Shown piece by piece: positions 21,717 through 32,726 of a DNA stretch of 64,000 bases. The notes beneath the pieces were generated by a model. It searched no databases and had not been told where the DNA came from. It worked only from the letters and a program-made list of their open reading frames with translations. Source of the DNA: Collybiopsis luxurians FD-317 M1 (Eukaryota > Basidiomycota > Agaricomycetes > Agaricales > Omphalotaceae); NCBI GenBank assembly GCA_000827265.1, contig KN834750.1:1527297-1591296 (forward strand), given 5' to 3'. The number at the start of each line of letters is the position of its first letter. Within the stretch, counting starts at the first letter, position 1. Both the position numbers and the translations under genes were made by a program.

Positions 21717-23069
21717 TTATAAGTGTGGTGAATGCGTCCAACTTTTCTCCTCCTCGCTTAAACACAATACAGTATCCTTGACTGAGGTCTTCCAGTCAAT
21801 GTACTCTGTAACCCCAAGGACTTCTGTTGCCAAGGTCGTATCTACAACTGATACTGGACCGGGGAACGGTGCCGCATGACTCAATTCATCCTTCGAAGGA
21901 AGCCTTCTCTTAACTTCTTCCGGTACCCCTGCATCTTCAGACAGATACTCGGCAGCATCTTTCCAATGGAAGGTCCCTCCGGAAACTAGGAACCTCTGCG
22001 GCTCATTGGGCTTGATGGTATTGGCTTTGACAGCCAACAACGCGGCGACATGTGCCTTTGCTGCATCTCTTACATCGCAGAACTGCGGCGCAGCATTGGG
22101 GAGTTTGCCCTTGAGGAGAGTGTATACGAAAGCATTGGTGCCTAAACTTGCTTCGCCATTGGTGGGAGGGAACCCTGCTGAACTAGGACCGTACAAGAAC
22201 GGTGGATTGACTAAAATGACAGGATGATCGACAGATTAGCTCAGTGGTGGGTTTGAAAGGAAAGAAACTTACTCGTTGCTATCTTGATTCCAGGGTTCTC
22301 TCTCCCGAATTTGAGTACTTCCTTCTCTGCCAGCTGCTTTGAGGCTTTGTATATCCGAAATTCATTGTTGGGCTGGGATAAGGCATCTTCCTTGGAGACC
22401 TCTGGAAAGACTTTTTCAGAGTATGTGATTCCAGAATAGGTATCAGATGCATCCGCTGCGAGGAATAAGATTGAGCATATGCATTTCTCGAGCTGACAAT
22501 ATACGACTTACGATTCTTGAACACGGCCACGATACTGCTGGTAACGACAAAGTTCTTTATTCCGGCGTCCTTGGCTTGGCGGAGGACATTCATAGTCCCG
22601 GATATTGCGGACTGGATCATGAAAATCAGCAAGTCGAATAGAATAATAATTCTAGTTACATACCTCAATCACTACTTCAGCTGATGCTTTTCCAGCTAGA
22701 GGAGATGCAACGTGTATTACGGAACTAACACCTGCGATGGGGGACCGGTAAGTATTTATTTATTCTGGCTAATTGGGATTGGCACACGAACCTTTCAAGG
22801 CCTCAGTCAGATCGCTAGATGCGACGTCGTCTACTTGAACGAGTTCGAGATCGGGGTACAGTTTCCTCAAACCAGAGGCGCGCAGGGTTTGCAGTTTAGC
22901 ATGGCGGGCGGTCCCTCGAACGCGAAAACCTCTGCGAAGGAGATTGACCGCGACGTGGGACGCAAGGAAACCTGATACTCCGGTAACCTACAAAACGTGA
23001 GGATATTTTACGACATCTGAGTACAGGATGACCTACGAGAACGATATCTTGTGCGGTGTTGGGGCTCAT
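21717..23069 (-). CDS. extended SDR NAD(P)-dependent reductase (GRE2/dihydroflavonol-reductase-like)
   Basis: Six exons (23069-23037, 22987-22792, 22731-22664, 22611-22512, 22455-22273, 22210-21717) give 357 residues. The N-terminus has the Rossmann motif TGVSGFLASHVAVNLLRRG. The basic segment TARHA after strand 2 suggests NADP(H). Also present are the HVASP loop, the catalytic Ser region FVVTSS and the active-site YKASK (YxxxK), then NPPFLYGPS. This is the layout of the 3-beta-HSD/cinnamoyl-CoA-reductase/ketoreductase branch that reduces carbonyls such as methylglyoxal or flavonoid-like ketones; the substrate is unknown. A TATA element is about 85 bp upstream. The right-hand neighbour is an unrelated methyltransferase transcribed in the same direction. 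Confidence 0.92.
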
Positions 23070-23151
23070 GGCTAGACTAGGGCAATTGGGATTGGTAGAG
23101 AATAAGTACTTGGAATTGGATGTTTACTGAAAGGTCTGGGGGTACGAACAA

Positions 23152-23159
23152 CTTATATA
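23152..23159 (-). promoter_or_regulatory. TATA box of SDR gene
   Basis: On the minus strand the sequence is TATATAAG, 83-90 bp before the ATG at 23069. Confidence 0.55.
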
Positions 23160-23699
23160 CCCCTTCTTTGGAAAAGACATCCCGAAAGATACGGGAGATA
23201 TGATTCAGCTTTTTGCATGAGTGAGACTCAGAATTCTACCTGAGTTCTGCGAAGCATTTGATGACTTATCAACTCAATTGTCTGTACGTTGAAGTAGTAA
23301 GAATTTCGATGTTACGCCCCCCTGGTCGGGCATACTAAAAGCTTCAAAGTTGACGCGTTCCAATGGGATCTCCGGCTTTGTATAACCGGGAATACCGGGG
23401 AGGGACCTGACCTGCACATGGGTGAACCCAAACCCGCCTAGTTCAACGCTGATGCGCCAGAGTTCGCGGATGTACTTAGATAATTTTAGTCTCTCCGTAG
23501 ATGGAGGGGTCAGCGGACTATTCGAACCGCGCGCACCCCGGTGATTGGAGGTTACCGTGCTGTGTAAGCGCTTCTTTCCCTTTTCGATGATTTTGTCATG
23601 TTCAGAGACTGATGGATTTTCAATCACTGAAGTTTCTGACCAACGATAAGCGATGCCGTTTCCCAGTTTTACAGATATTTTATGCAATCTTTTCTAGTC
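23160..23699. other. spacer between SDR and methyltransferase genes
   Basis: About 540 bp. A 137-codon open stretch on the minus strand (23687-23274) lies immediately after the methyltransferase stop. It has no recognised domain and is not called a gene. Confidence 0.4.
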
Positions 23700-24741
23700 T
23701 TACGGTGCAACCCACCGACCGATCCAACAATGACAATTACCCTTCCTCAAACCCAACGCCTCGGGGTCGAGGTTGCTGACGGGAAGTGTCCCAAGCCACT
23801 TTGAGTTGTGCTCGCTTCGGTATTCTTCCAAGATAAACCCAGCTTTGGCCGCTTTTTGTAGGAACGAATTGCAAACATCTGGAGGAGTGTATTTCCCTGC
23901 CTATGGGAGACCTCAGTGAATGAGATTTGCAAAGATGTTTAGGATGCTTACTGCGACATATACCCTCGCATCCGTTGTCTTTGCCAAAAGAAGGGATATG
24001 GATTTGATCAGTACGTCGTGAGAGGAGTGAAAATGGAGTAGGTCAGACAAAACGACGACATCGAAACCGGAAGATTTGATGTTAGAAGGCAAGAAGGATC
24101 TAAAAAATTGGAAGTCAAATCTGGAATTAATCTTGCTTGATGTATCATAAAATCTTACTGCAGCCCTTGGACATCTTGACCCCATTCGTACCCTGTGCAG
24201 TAAAGCTTGCAGGTAGGTAGGACCAGAGGTAGATTGCGCTCGATGTTACGCTTGAGATTGTCCAGTATTACCGGATCGGGATAGTCCGATGTCACCACAA
24301 GCGATGGGATATTTGATGGACTAGAAATAGTACAAGCAGCGAGTGATGGAAGAGAGCAACCCGCGCCCAGCTCAATCACTAGGTTTAAAAAGGTCAAGAA
24401 GGATCGACGTTAGTTGATTTTTCACCTACAAGTTTTTTGTTGCAGGGGAATCAATCCCCGCTCGATGAGTTCAGCAATTAGTAAGGAAGGCGAAAAAAGA
24501 TGATCAGCAAGGAGCGTGTTTGCTTTTCCTTCCTAGGATATGTCAATTTGAATCAACTGCCGAACAAGATTGGACAAACCTTGGGCGCCACAGTGAGCTT
24601 GAGAGGCCCGTATGAGATAATTTCGCTTTCAATAACTTTTTGTCCCCCTAGAAACGAGAGGGCATCGTTAAGGATGTCTTCTGATTCTTCATAGGATGTG
24701 GAATGCATTTCCGTATCGCGGGCGCCAATCAATAAAGTCAC
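23700..24741 (-). CDS. EFM7/NNT1-like lysine methyltransferase (class I, SAM-dependent)
   Basis: Five exons (24741-24580, 24532-24430, 24378-24159, 24099-23952, 23900-23700) give 277 residues. The order of elements is that of the seven-beta-strand METTL16-type protein lysine methyltransferases: an N-terminal segment LADHLFSPSLLIAELIERG, motif I LIELGAGCSLPSL, the acidic motif after strand 2 VVTSDYPDPVILDNLKRN, the EWGQDV loop, motif FDVVVLSDLLHFHSSH, and a C-terminal HCWIGRWVAP. In yeast the closest type (Efm7/Nnt1) methylates eEF1A at its N-terminus and an adjacent lysine. Assignment to Efm7 rather than a sister family is inference from TSDYPD and SDLLHFH. Confidence 0.8.
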
Positions 24742-25097
24742 GATACAAGCAAGGCTTGGACTTGTATTTTATACTTTTCTCGTTGCTCACTGTGCTGCAG
24801 CTCGACCAGTCAGGCTCTACCAGAGTTTTGACATGTTACTCTGATGCAAGGCCGGTGGATATCCCTTCGTAAGTTGCCGAGGGTTCTGTATAATAATTTT
24901 CCTATAAAATGTCTGATGGAAATACTCAGATTCCTTCCCAACTTGCTCATCCCCGAACACGAGGCGTAAATTGAGCTCAGGCTCCCGGCGTAACGGACCT
25001 AAGTCCCAGCTTCATCTCAGCGTCCACAGTCCCCACAATTTGTCCCCCAGGCAGTTCCATTCGCCCACCGTAACTCTCTGGTTCTGCTATCTGGCCA

Positions 25098-28000
25098 ATG
25101 CTCAGTGCAGTTTCTACCAGCCCGCTGTCTTCAGCATCGGCTGCATCGAGAGTCAAACGACGTGATCCCAACATTGAACCGGACAATGAATGGAAGGAGA
25201 ATCTCAAAGCTCAGATTCAGCTAAATCTGACCTCTATGGTTGAGGATACCGAGTCTCAGTTTGCCGAGAATTTGAAGAAGAACCCGGAAGATAGAGAACG
25301 TTTGCAGAGGGAACATGCAGTTGCCATGGAAAACATCCGCAAATTGGCTACAGAAACTTTCAGAGTAGAGTTGGAGAGGGAACGGAATCAACGTCGTTGG
25401 GCTTTCGGTGATGAACTTCCTGCAGACCTGGCAGAAACTATGAAAAAGGAACAGCAGGCTATTTGGGATCAAATACAGGGCGGAAAGAGCCCCCACGGCG
25501 ATGGATCTACTTCTGATAGTCCAGTGGAGATAGAAGCTTCTCCAGTGAGTGGTATTGATATTTCAAGCTGCGCCAAATTTGAACAACGTCGCGTTCTTAG
25601 AATCTGTCTAATCGCAGAAGTCCGGCCTCCGTACCCTCTGTCAGTTCCAGTACGGATACCTCTTCTGCCAGAAATCTTTCTAAATCGACCCGAAGGACCT
25701 CATCTGTAGAGTCGGAACCTATATCTGAAGAAGAGACCAATGAAGAAGACGAAATTGCTACCAACAGGCGTTCGAGGTCTAGGCCAATTGGTACGCCGAG
25801 GAGGCCTGATGATGACGACACTGCGCCTGACAGGTCCTCGTGGGGGTCTGCTACTGTGCCTAAAGCTTCTCGTCTGTATTCTTCAAGTATTTCTCCGAAG
25901 CCAGCTCCAGAGGTATGGATTCCTCCCAAAGAATCAGAGGAAAACTCTGCTTCTAGTCGACCTCAGCGGCGGGGCAGCACTGCTAGTGTGAGATCTGTAG
26001 GATCTGCATCGGCAGGTTCGAAGAGACAGCCAGATACTATTCCAGAGGTGTCCTCCGTTGTGAACGGCAACCGTAGCTCCGATCTTGTCGCGAAGGCTGA
26101 ACAGGAAAGGGCACGTATTCAGGATGCTGAGCAGCCATGGCGCAATTTTGATGCAGCGAAAGTACGTCGGCGGCCAACATTGGATAGCATGCAAAGCTCT
26201 TTCTCTCAGAGTAATACCGCTGCTATCAATGATCCCGGAACTTCGCCAGAGACCACTACGGCATCGTCTTCACCTTCACAGTCACGTCGTCCTCCTACAC
26301 CACCTTTGAAGACTAAACCTGTGTATCGGAAGACTTCGTTTGTTCAGGAAGAACCGAGACAAAGTTACCTTTCACTTTCCCGTCCGGCCGAGTCATCTTT
26401 TCGGTACGATCTACTCCTTTACCACGTAGAACGAGTATCCTGACATTTTTAATACAGACCTGATTTACAGTATTCCCAGCCTCCGATGTCAGCTACATTA
26501 GCGTATGCCCAAGCTGCAGAGGGTTATCATCCCGGATATGCAAAAACTCCACCCTACTCTACTTCGACCTCGTCTTCACAGGATTCCGAGTATGATTTTA
26601 GGACCAGATCGAGGCATCCTTCTAATGAGCCCCGATATGTAAATCCTCCGACCTCCGCCGGCCCCGTTCTTTCTAATGTCACACATTATGCGCCTCCTCC
26701 ATTCCATCAAGGTCCTGGAGAACAGGCTTATCCATCGACATCTCCGTTACATCGCCGACCATCACAGCAGCAATCTCCGTTTTTCACTCCTCCTTATACA
26801 GCCCCGCATTCGCAATCAAGCTCGCCCTATCCACACTCGCGAGGCTCGACGTACAGTACTCGCTCGACAGATGACACCGATGTACTTCCGCCTCAGCAGA
26901 GGTCACGAACTGGTACCCCACCAATGCCAATGCCACCGCCTGCAAATCATGATTCGCACCATCAGTTCAGTAGGCGCTCACCCGCAGGCTCGTCCGACTG
27001 GCGTTCGTGGACCCCGAGCCAGAATCATATGCTCCGCCCAACTATGTCTCATAACAGCCTACGTGAACCACACGGACAGGCGCTGGAACGGCAAGCTCGT
27101 CCTACTGCCATCTATGCGAATACGCTTGTTGATCCGCCAGAGGGCTCCGGAGAAGACTCGGATACAACGACGGAGTCTGAAAGCGAAGAGCCGCCCAATA
27201 ATCACAGATTGAATTTCTCCTCGGCGACGAGCTACTCGAATCATTCCAACTCCAGTTATCCAAACCCAAATTCGAAATCTAATTCGAAAAGGGAAGGACG
27301 GGAGGCGTCAGTAGACGAGGGTAGTCTGGAATTTCATCGTATGGAGATGCAGAAACGGAAACAGAGACAACATCAGCAGTCGATGACTGCCCAGGCTGCT
27401 GCTGCTGCTGCCGCAAAGGCTAAAGCAGCAAAGGAAGCTCGGATGAAGGAGGCTTTGAGGTTGGCGGAGGAGGAAGAGGCCAGAAAGAGAGAGGCTGCGA
27501 GAAGGGCGGAGGAGGAAGAAGCCAGAAAGAGGGACGCTGCGAGAAAGGCCGAGGAGGAAGAAGCCAGAAAGAGGGACGCTGCGAGAAAGGCAGAGGAGGA
27601 GACAGCCAGAAAGATGGAAGCTGCTAGGCAGGCTGCGTTGGAGGAAATTAAAAGGAAGAAGAAGGAGGAAGAGGAAGAAGCCAGAAAGCGGGAGGAAGAG
27701 GAAGAGAACGCTAGGCAGAGAGAGGCAGAAGAGGCGAGAAGAATGAGAGAAGAAGAAAGGCAGAGAGAGGAAGAAAGGCGCCAAGAGGAAGTGAAACGTA
27801 AACAGGGGGCAAAAAGAAAGAAGAAAGAGGAGGAAGAAAGGCGCAAAGAGGAAGCCAGGAAAAGAAGGGAGGAGCAGGAGGAGCAGAGGCGTAAAGAAGA
27901 AGCCAAAAAGGAAGCGGAAGAACAGGAGAGGCGTGAAGCTGAAGCCAAAAAGAAGAGGGAGGAAGACGAGAGGCGTAAAGAAGAAGCCAAAAAGAAGAGA

Positions 28001-29590
28001 GAGGAAGAAGATAGGCGTAAGGAGGACGCCAGGAAACGCAAGGAGGAGGAGGAGAGGCGAAAGCGATTAGCCGAAGAGGAAGCCCGGTTAGAACAAGTCC
28101 GCGAAGATGCTCGTAGAGAGGAAGCGAGAAGAGAGGAGCTCAGAAGAGAGGAAGCTGAGATCAGGCGCCGGGAAGACGAGATTAGAAGAAAGGAGGAGGA
28201 AATGCAGCGCAAGTTGATGGAGGATAAAGAAAAAGAGTTCCGCCGCCTCGAAAAAGAGGCCCGTAAAAAGGAAGAGGAGGCCAAGAAGAGAGAGCAGCAG
28301 GCGCGACGCCGCGAGGAAGAAGCTCAAAAGAAGGAGGCGGAGATCCGGGAGCGAGAGCGACAGCTTCGCCTCGCAGAGGAAGAGCTGAAACGTCGAGAGC
28401 AGGCCGCCCAAGAGGAAGCGTTACGTCGGGAGAGAGAGAAGGAGGCCCAGGAAGTGGAGGAACTGCTTTTACGTCAGGAGCAGGAGAAACTTGCTGAGGA
28501 ACAGCGACTCCGTCAAGAACAACAAGAACTAGCTGCTACCGCAGAGTTGTTACGCAAGCAGAAGATTGCCAAAGAAGAGCAGGAGCGCTTAGAGAGCGAG
28601 ATTGCATGGAGGGAGCATGAGAAGCGCAAGGCTGAAAAGGCGAGACTTAATGCTCAGAGGGCGGAACAGGCATCCGTGGAGCGAAAGAAGATGGACGAAG
28701 AACGAAATCAGATCGAAACTGAAGCTAAGCGTCGGGAGCAAGAGAGGCGCCAGAAAGAGGAGGAGCGGAAACGTGCCGAAGCGGAGAGATTGGCTCAACA
28801 GGAGGAGTTCCGTAGGAGGGAAGAGGAGATCAGAATCAGGAAACGGCAGGATAGTTTGAACGCTTGGGAGACTTGGACCGCTGCTGGCAATGGTGCACCC
28901 CAAAGAAGTAACAGTACTTCTTCTGCCTCGGGCTGGTCCACTAAACCTTCTGGCTCCAGCTCGACCTCAGCTGCGAGCTCGGCGTGGTCGTCTGCTTCGG
29001 CCAATGCTAGTCGTGCCTCCTCCACTTCCACCAGCTCTAATACGACCACTAAGCCGCATAGCGGCCCTAATGGCGCCACTGGAACTACACCCACCACTCC
29101 CCTCTCCGAAGATGAGTGGCAACGGCGCCACGAGGAACAATTCCGTGCCCAGCAAGAACGATTCCGCCAAGAGCAGGAACGCATGGAACGGGAACGAATG
29201 GCTAAGTCAAGTCACACCAAAGGCAAGGAAGAGGTAATAAAGACCTTTGAACATCATGCCCGACTATGGGAGAAACTTCCCGAGTACACTGAGCTGCGGT
29301 GGGACATTTTTCCCTGGCCAATGCTCAACAAACCTTTGTCGCCGGATGACATCACGTATCATGCTATCAGCGCGTATGTTCTTTCCCCGCACCACCCCGA
29401 GAAAGAAAAACCACAGAAGGATCGCATCAAGGAGCAGATTCGAAGGTGGCATCCAGATCGTTTTGAAACGAAGCTACTGCCGAAGGTGATCGAGGAAGAT
29501 AAGGAGAAAGTGAGAGAGGGTGCGGGAAGCGTGGTAAGAAGTTTGAATAATCTTTTGACCAAATCGAATACTCCTAGTTTCTTTGACTAA
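25098..29590 (+). CDS. giant Glu/Lys/Arg-rich coiled-coil protein with NFKBIL1-like C-ter domain
   Basis: Exons 25098-25544, 25601-26403 and 26458-29590 give about 1,460 residues. Residues 1-150 contain a charged helix (LTSMVEDTESQFAENLKKNP). Residues 150-700 are disordered and Ser/Pro-rich. About 710-1215 is an almost uninterrupted E/K/R helix, either a coiled coil or a single alpha helix. About 1300-1460 is folded, with HHARLWEKLPEYTELRW, IFPWPML and IKEQIRRWHPDRFE (an HPD motif). The C-terminal block resembles the NFKBIL1 C-terminus and J-domain helix II-III. No biochemical function is known for the fungal proteins. The 5' end is uncertain: an ATG at 24909 opens a short exon, and an upstream frame (24977-25060) could be spliced in, but I could not find a clean join. 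The nearest in-frame ATG is at 25098. Confidence 0.75.
27467..27592 (+). repeat. three 42-bp tandem repeats inside the coiled-coil gene
   Basis: Units at 27467-27508, 27509-27550 and 27551-27592 each encode a 14-residue EEEEARKRDAARKA-type unit. Units two and three are nearly identical in DNA and unit one is diverged, suggesting recent unit gain by slippage. Confidence 0.8.
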
Positions 29591-30139
29591 CTACGTCCAT
29601 ATTCATCCGGTAAAGATCATTTCTAGTCCTTGCTTCCTCTCATCTGACCTATTCTCGTCTTTCATGCAATAGGTGGCGGTCGTCATGTTCATTCTGCTTT
29701 TCCAACTCGATCGGGTTGCTCTCAATTCGGATGCATATATCTATTACACACATCATACAATGCCATTTCGCATATCTACCTCGCATGCATGTACTTTTTA
29801 CAATCTTACTCCCCCACAACTTTCTACCAAATATGAATCAATCTGTACAATATATAGCATTTTCAGATTCAGAAATAAAGTATGCAAGAACGAAAGTTTT
29901 CCAATGTCATGCCTGTTAACCCAATTTTTTTTTTTCCTGCAATGTCGCACAGCAGGAATAGTGCCCTCTGAGAATTCGAGGGCGTGTTTACGCGTCGTGT
30001 CAATTGAATTCAATAGCCATCTTGATTTCCTTGTGTAGCCAAAAATGCCGATCGATCGCTGTCACGACGCGAGTCAATTTTCGTTACTCCGTTCCGTGTC
30101 GCAGGACCTGTCTTTCTTGTTTATCACTGTGTCTGCTGA
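29591..30139. other. intergenic region
   Basis: 3' flank of the coiled-coil gene and promoter of the KAPA synthase gene. It contains a T-rich run near 29928-29937. No gene or repeat was recognised. Confidence 0.45.
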
Positions 30140-31812
30140 ATGAAAACGGGCAGCGGTAATCAGGCTTTGGTTCCCCTAGTGCACCTGAGAGGACTTCGAG
30201 GCTTTGCAACCGCTTTGACGGAGAGGCAAGGGAATGCCTCCTCTACGATTTTGGAGTTGCCTGGGCCCAGTCAATCACCGGAAGAATCCTCATTAGGATC
30301 TCTAGGAAGCAAACTGCGCGCCGCCTTGGCCTCTCGGGAAGCCAGATCCATTCGAAGAAGACTACCTGAGCCTAGCGTGCTAGGGAACCGGTCACTAATC
30401 GACTTTACATCAAATGATTATCTTTCCTTATCGACTTCTCCTGCATTGCGTTCGCACTTCCTGCAAAAGATCTCGGACAAGGAAAGAAAGCAAATTCTAG
30501 GTTCAACCGGCTCGCGGTTGCTGGTTAACCCTGCTGCGCACGATCGCCTTGAGCGGAGAATAGAGACCGTGCTTTCGAGGCCAAATCAGAGCCAAAGTGA
30601 TAACTCACAAGTGGGTCTTCTCTTCAACTCGGGTTTTGACGCCAATGTTTCCTTCTTCACTTGCATACCTCAACCCGGAGACGTTGTGATTTTGGATGAA
30701 TACATCCATGCCAGTGTGTGGGACGGAGTTCGCGCTTCTCGAGTTGAACGACAATGTGTCAAGACGTTTGAGCACAATAACGTCGATTCTTTACGTTCCG
30801 TGCTTGAATCTGTACTGAATGGCACTGCATCGTCGACTTCCCCAACTTTTTCACAGTCGGAACGGCTGCGAGAGGGTACATCCTCCCTCTTTATTGCAGT
30901 GGAATCACTCTACAGCATGGACGGTACTCTTTCGCCACTGCGAGAGATTAATGCTCTCCTCAATAACCTATTTCCCAAGAGAAACGGATATCTGATCGTG
31001 GATGAAGCACACGCGACGGGCATATACGGTCCCCCTGGACGTCCAGGATGCGGAAGAGTCAGTCAGCTGGGGCTCGATGGGGGCTTGGGCAGCGAAATAG
31101 GCGTCACGGCCAAGGAGATAGATCACAGCGAGGAATGCAGAGTTCTCGCTAGATTACACACCTTTGGCAAGGCTTTAGCCGGCAGCGGTGGTCAGACTGG
31201 TTTTACCTTCAGACAAGAAAGTTAATACTGACACGACTCCAGCAATTATCTTGACAACTCCCCTTCTAACATCCTACCTTATTAACTATGCCCGTCCGCT
31301 CATCTATACAACTGCCCTCGCTCATCCAAACGTTGTGCTTGCAGAGGCTGCATTCGATTTAATGATAGGAGGGGAGACTGAGCCAGTAAGCCACTTGTAT
31401 GCTTCTGCTACCAGTCTGATTACCGAAAATCTTGCAGCTTTCGAAGCATTTGCTCTCTCTTTCCAACTGTCTTGTCAAGTTACTACAAACAAAGCTCAGT
31501 CAAGCCAGACTCTCACCGGAAATCATTCGCCTCCCTCCTCATCTAACATCGCTTGCGACAAATCCCCCAACCCCAATCATTCCTCTACTTACTCCGCATC
31601 CCCGTTCTCTCTCCGCACATCTTTTCTCCCTCGGAATGAACGCTCGTCCCATCACTTGGCCTACTGTTCCACGAGGAAAAGAGCGCGTAAGGGTATGTCT
31701 CCACGCTGGAAACACATCAGAGGATGTTGAAGCGCTGGTGAAGGGTGTGGTTGGATGGGCCCAGGCTGAATCGAATGTACCGCATCTAGGCGAGACTGGA
31801 AGTAAATTGTGA
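30140..31812 (+). CDS. bioF: 8-amino-7-oxononanoate (KAPA) synthase, BioF type, with PTS1
   Basis: Exons 30140-31190, 31243-31385 and 31438-31812 give 522 residues. It is a PLP enzyme of the alpha-oxoamine synthase family. The motifs are DFTSNDYLSLSTSPALRSHF, ILGSTGSRLLVNP, LLFNSGFDANVSFF, DEYIHASVWDG, VAVESLYSMDGT, VDEAHATGIYG and the lysine motif LHTFGKALAGSGAII. This set and the DYLSL start fit KAPA synthase (pimeloyl thioester plus L-alanine, first committed step of biotin synthesis) rather than 5-aminolevulinate synthase, which has a Cys-rich presequence. The protein ends in Ser-Lys-Leu, a perfect peroxisomal PTS1. Peroxisomal KAPA synthase is known from ascomycete and smut fungi. No other biotin gene is in the window. 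Inserts in the middle (residues 150-160 and 225-250) make it longer than bacterial BioF. Confidence 0.9.
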
Positions 31813-32726
31813 AATGGGCAAAGTTTGATTCTGTTACAAGTTGAAACTCAAAGGTTGAAGGAGAAAAATCAGAATAGCGTAGACTAGCGATTTTGTTTTC
31901 CTGGCTGACTCTTCCTGCAATGTACTGAAATGCATTTTCGAATCGACGGCTGGTCACCAATCGTGACATCCGGGAAAAGAACGGGCTGTTGATCTCTTTT
32001 ATGCAGTACTTTGGATATCGCGGAGGACTTATCGCAGCGACTGCTGTACAAATTACTGCTCTTAACCGCCTTCAAGACATGGGTAAAGGGTGTCAGTGGG
32101 AACAGGTGCTGACGAACCTCTTGGAACAGAAATATTCCCAAAGAATGGGATTCAACATACACCAGTGGTCACCAAACCTACGCACCTGGTACGATTCTTC
32201 TCGAGAATCTATGGTGGTTCAGATTGAGGAACTCATGGCAATAGGGCACAAGATGGCATACTCTCAAACTCCATCGGTTCAACGTCTCGCTGTCAAGGTT
32301 GACAGCTTAAGGCACTGAAGAACTTCTCCTAGCTTCATCACGATGAGTCTCAAGGCCTCTATATACAATGTTTAGTAGTGAATTTCATACTGTTTACATA
32401 GTCTTGTTGAAATAACATATTGTATAACCAAGGCTATAAAGCTATGCGTGTTGAACCACCCAAAAGAAAAAACAACCTCGTCCCATTCTAAGTGAGAAGT
32501 AAACATGATATAGAGTAGATGCCAAAGACAGATGATGACGATGATGCAGGAGCGACATTGCAAAGAAAGAAGCTGAGAGAGATATACAAGGCCAGATGAG
32601 ATTCTGCTCTGTTGACAGCGATAAATGAAATCCGAGAGTCGGGCAGGAAGAGATGTCGAGACTTTGAGGGGAGATCACGACACATGGATGACAGCGGGGA
32701 ACGCTTGAGAGTCGAGACCAAAAATT
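31813..32726. other. intergenic region with an unassigned open frame
   Basis: On the plus strand 31927-32318 is open for 130 codons and encodes a Trp/Tyr-containing, protein-like sequence (LISFMQYFGYRGGLIAATAV, WEQVLTNLLEQKYSQRMGFN). No ATG precedes 32001 in frame and no domain is recognised, so it may be the last exon of a small orphan gene or a gene remnant. The rest is featureless. Confidence 0.35.

Noticed and set aside
23274..23687. 137-codon open frame after the methyltransferase stop
   Set aside because: No family resemblance; in the same direction as the upstream gene but without promoter or intron signals.
10292..24741. Possible secondary-metabolite cluster (P450, SDR, methyltransferase)
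   Set aside because: The P450 and SDR are about 9 kb apart with unrelated F-box, tRNA and Golgi mannosyltransferase genes between them, there is no core synthase, and the methyltransferase is of the protein-lysine type.
27373..28411. Long open frames on the strand opposite the coiled-coil gene (Ser/Leu/Phe-rich)
   Set aside because: They are antisense shadows of the GAG/GAA/AAG-rich coding strand, which rarely yields stops on the complement.
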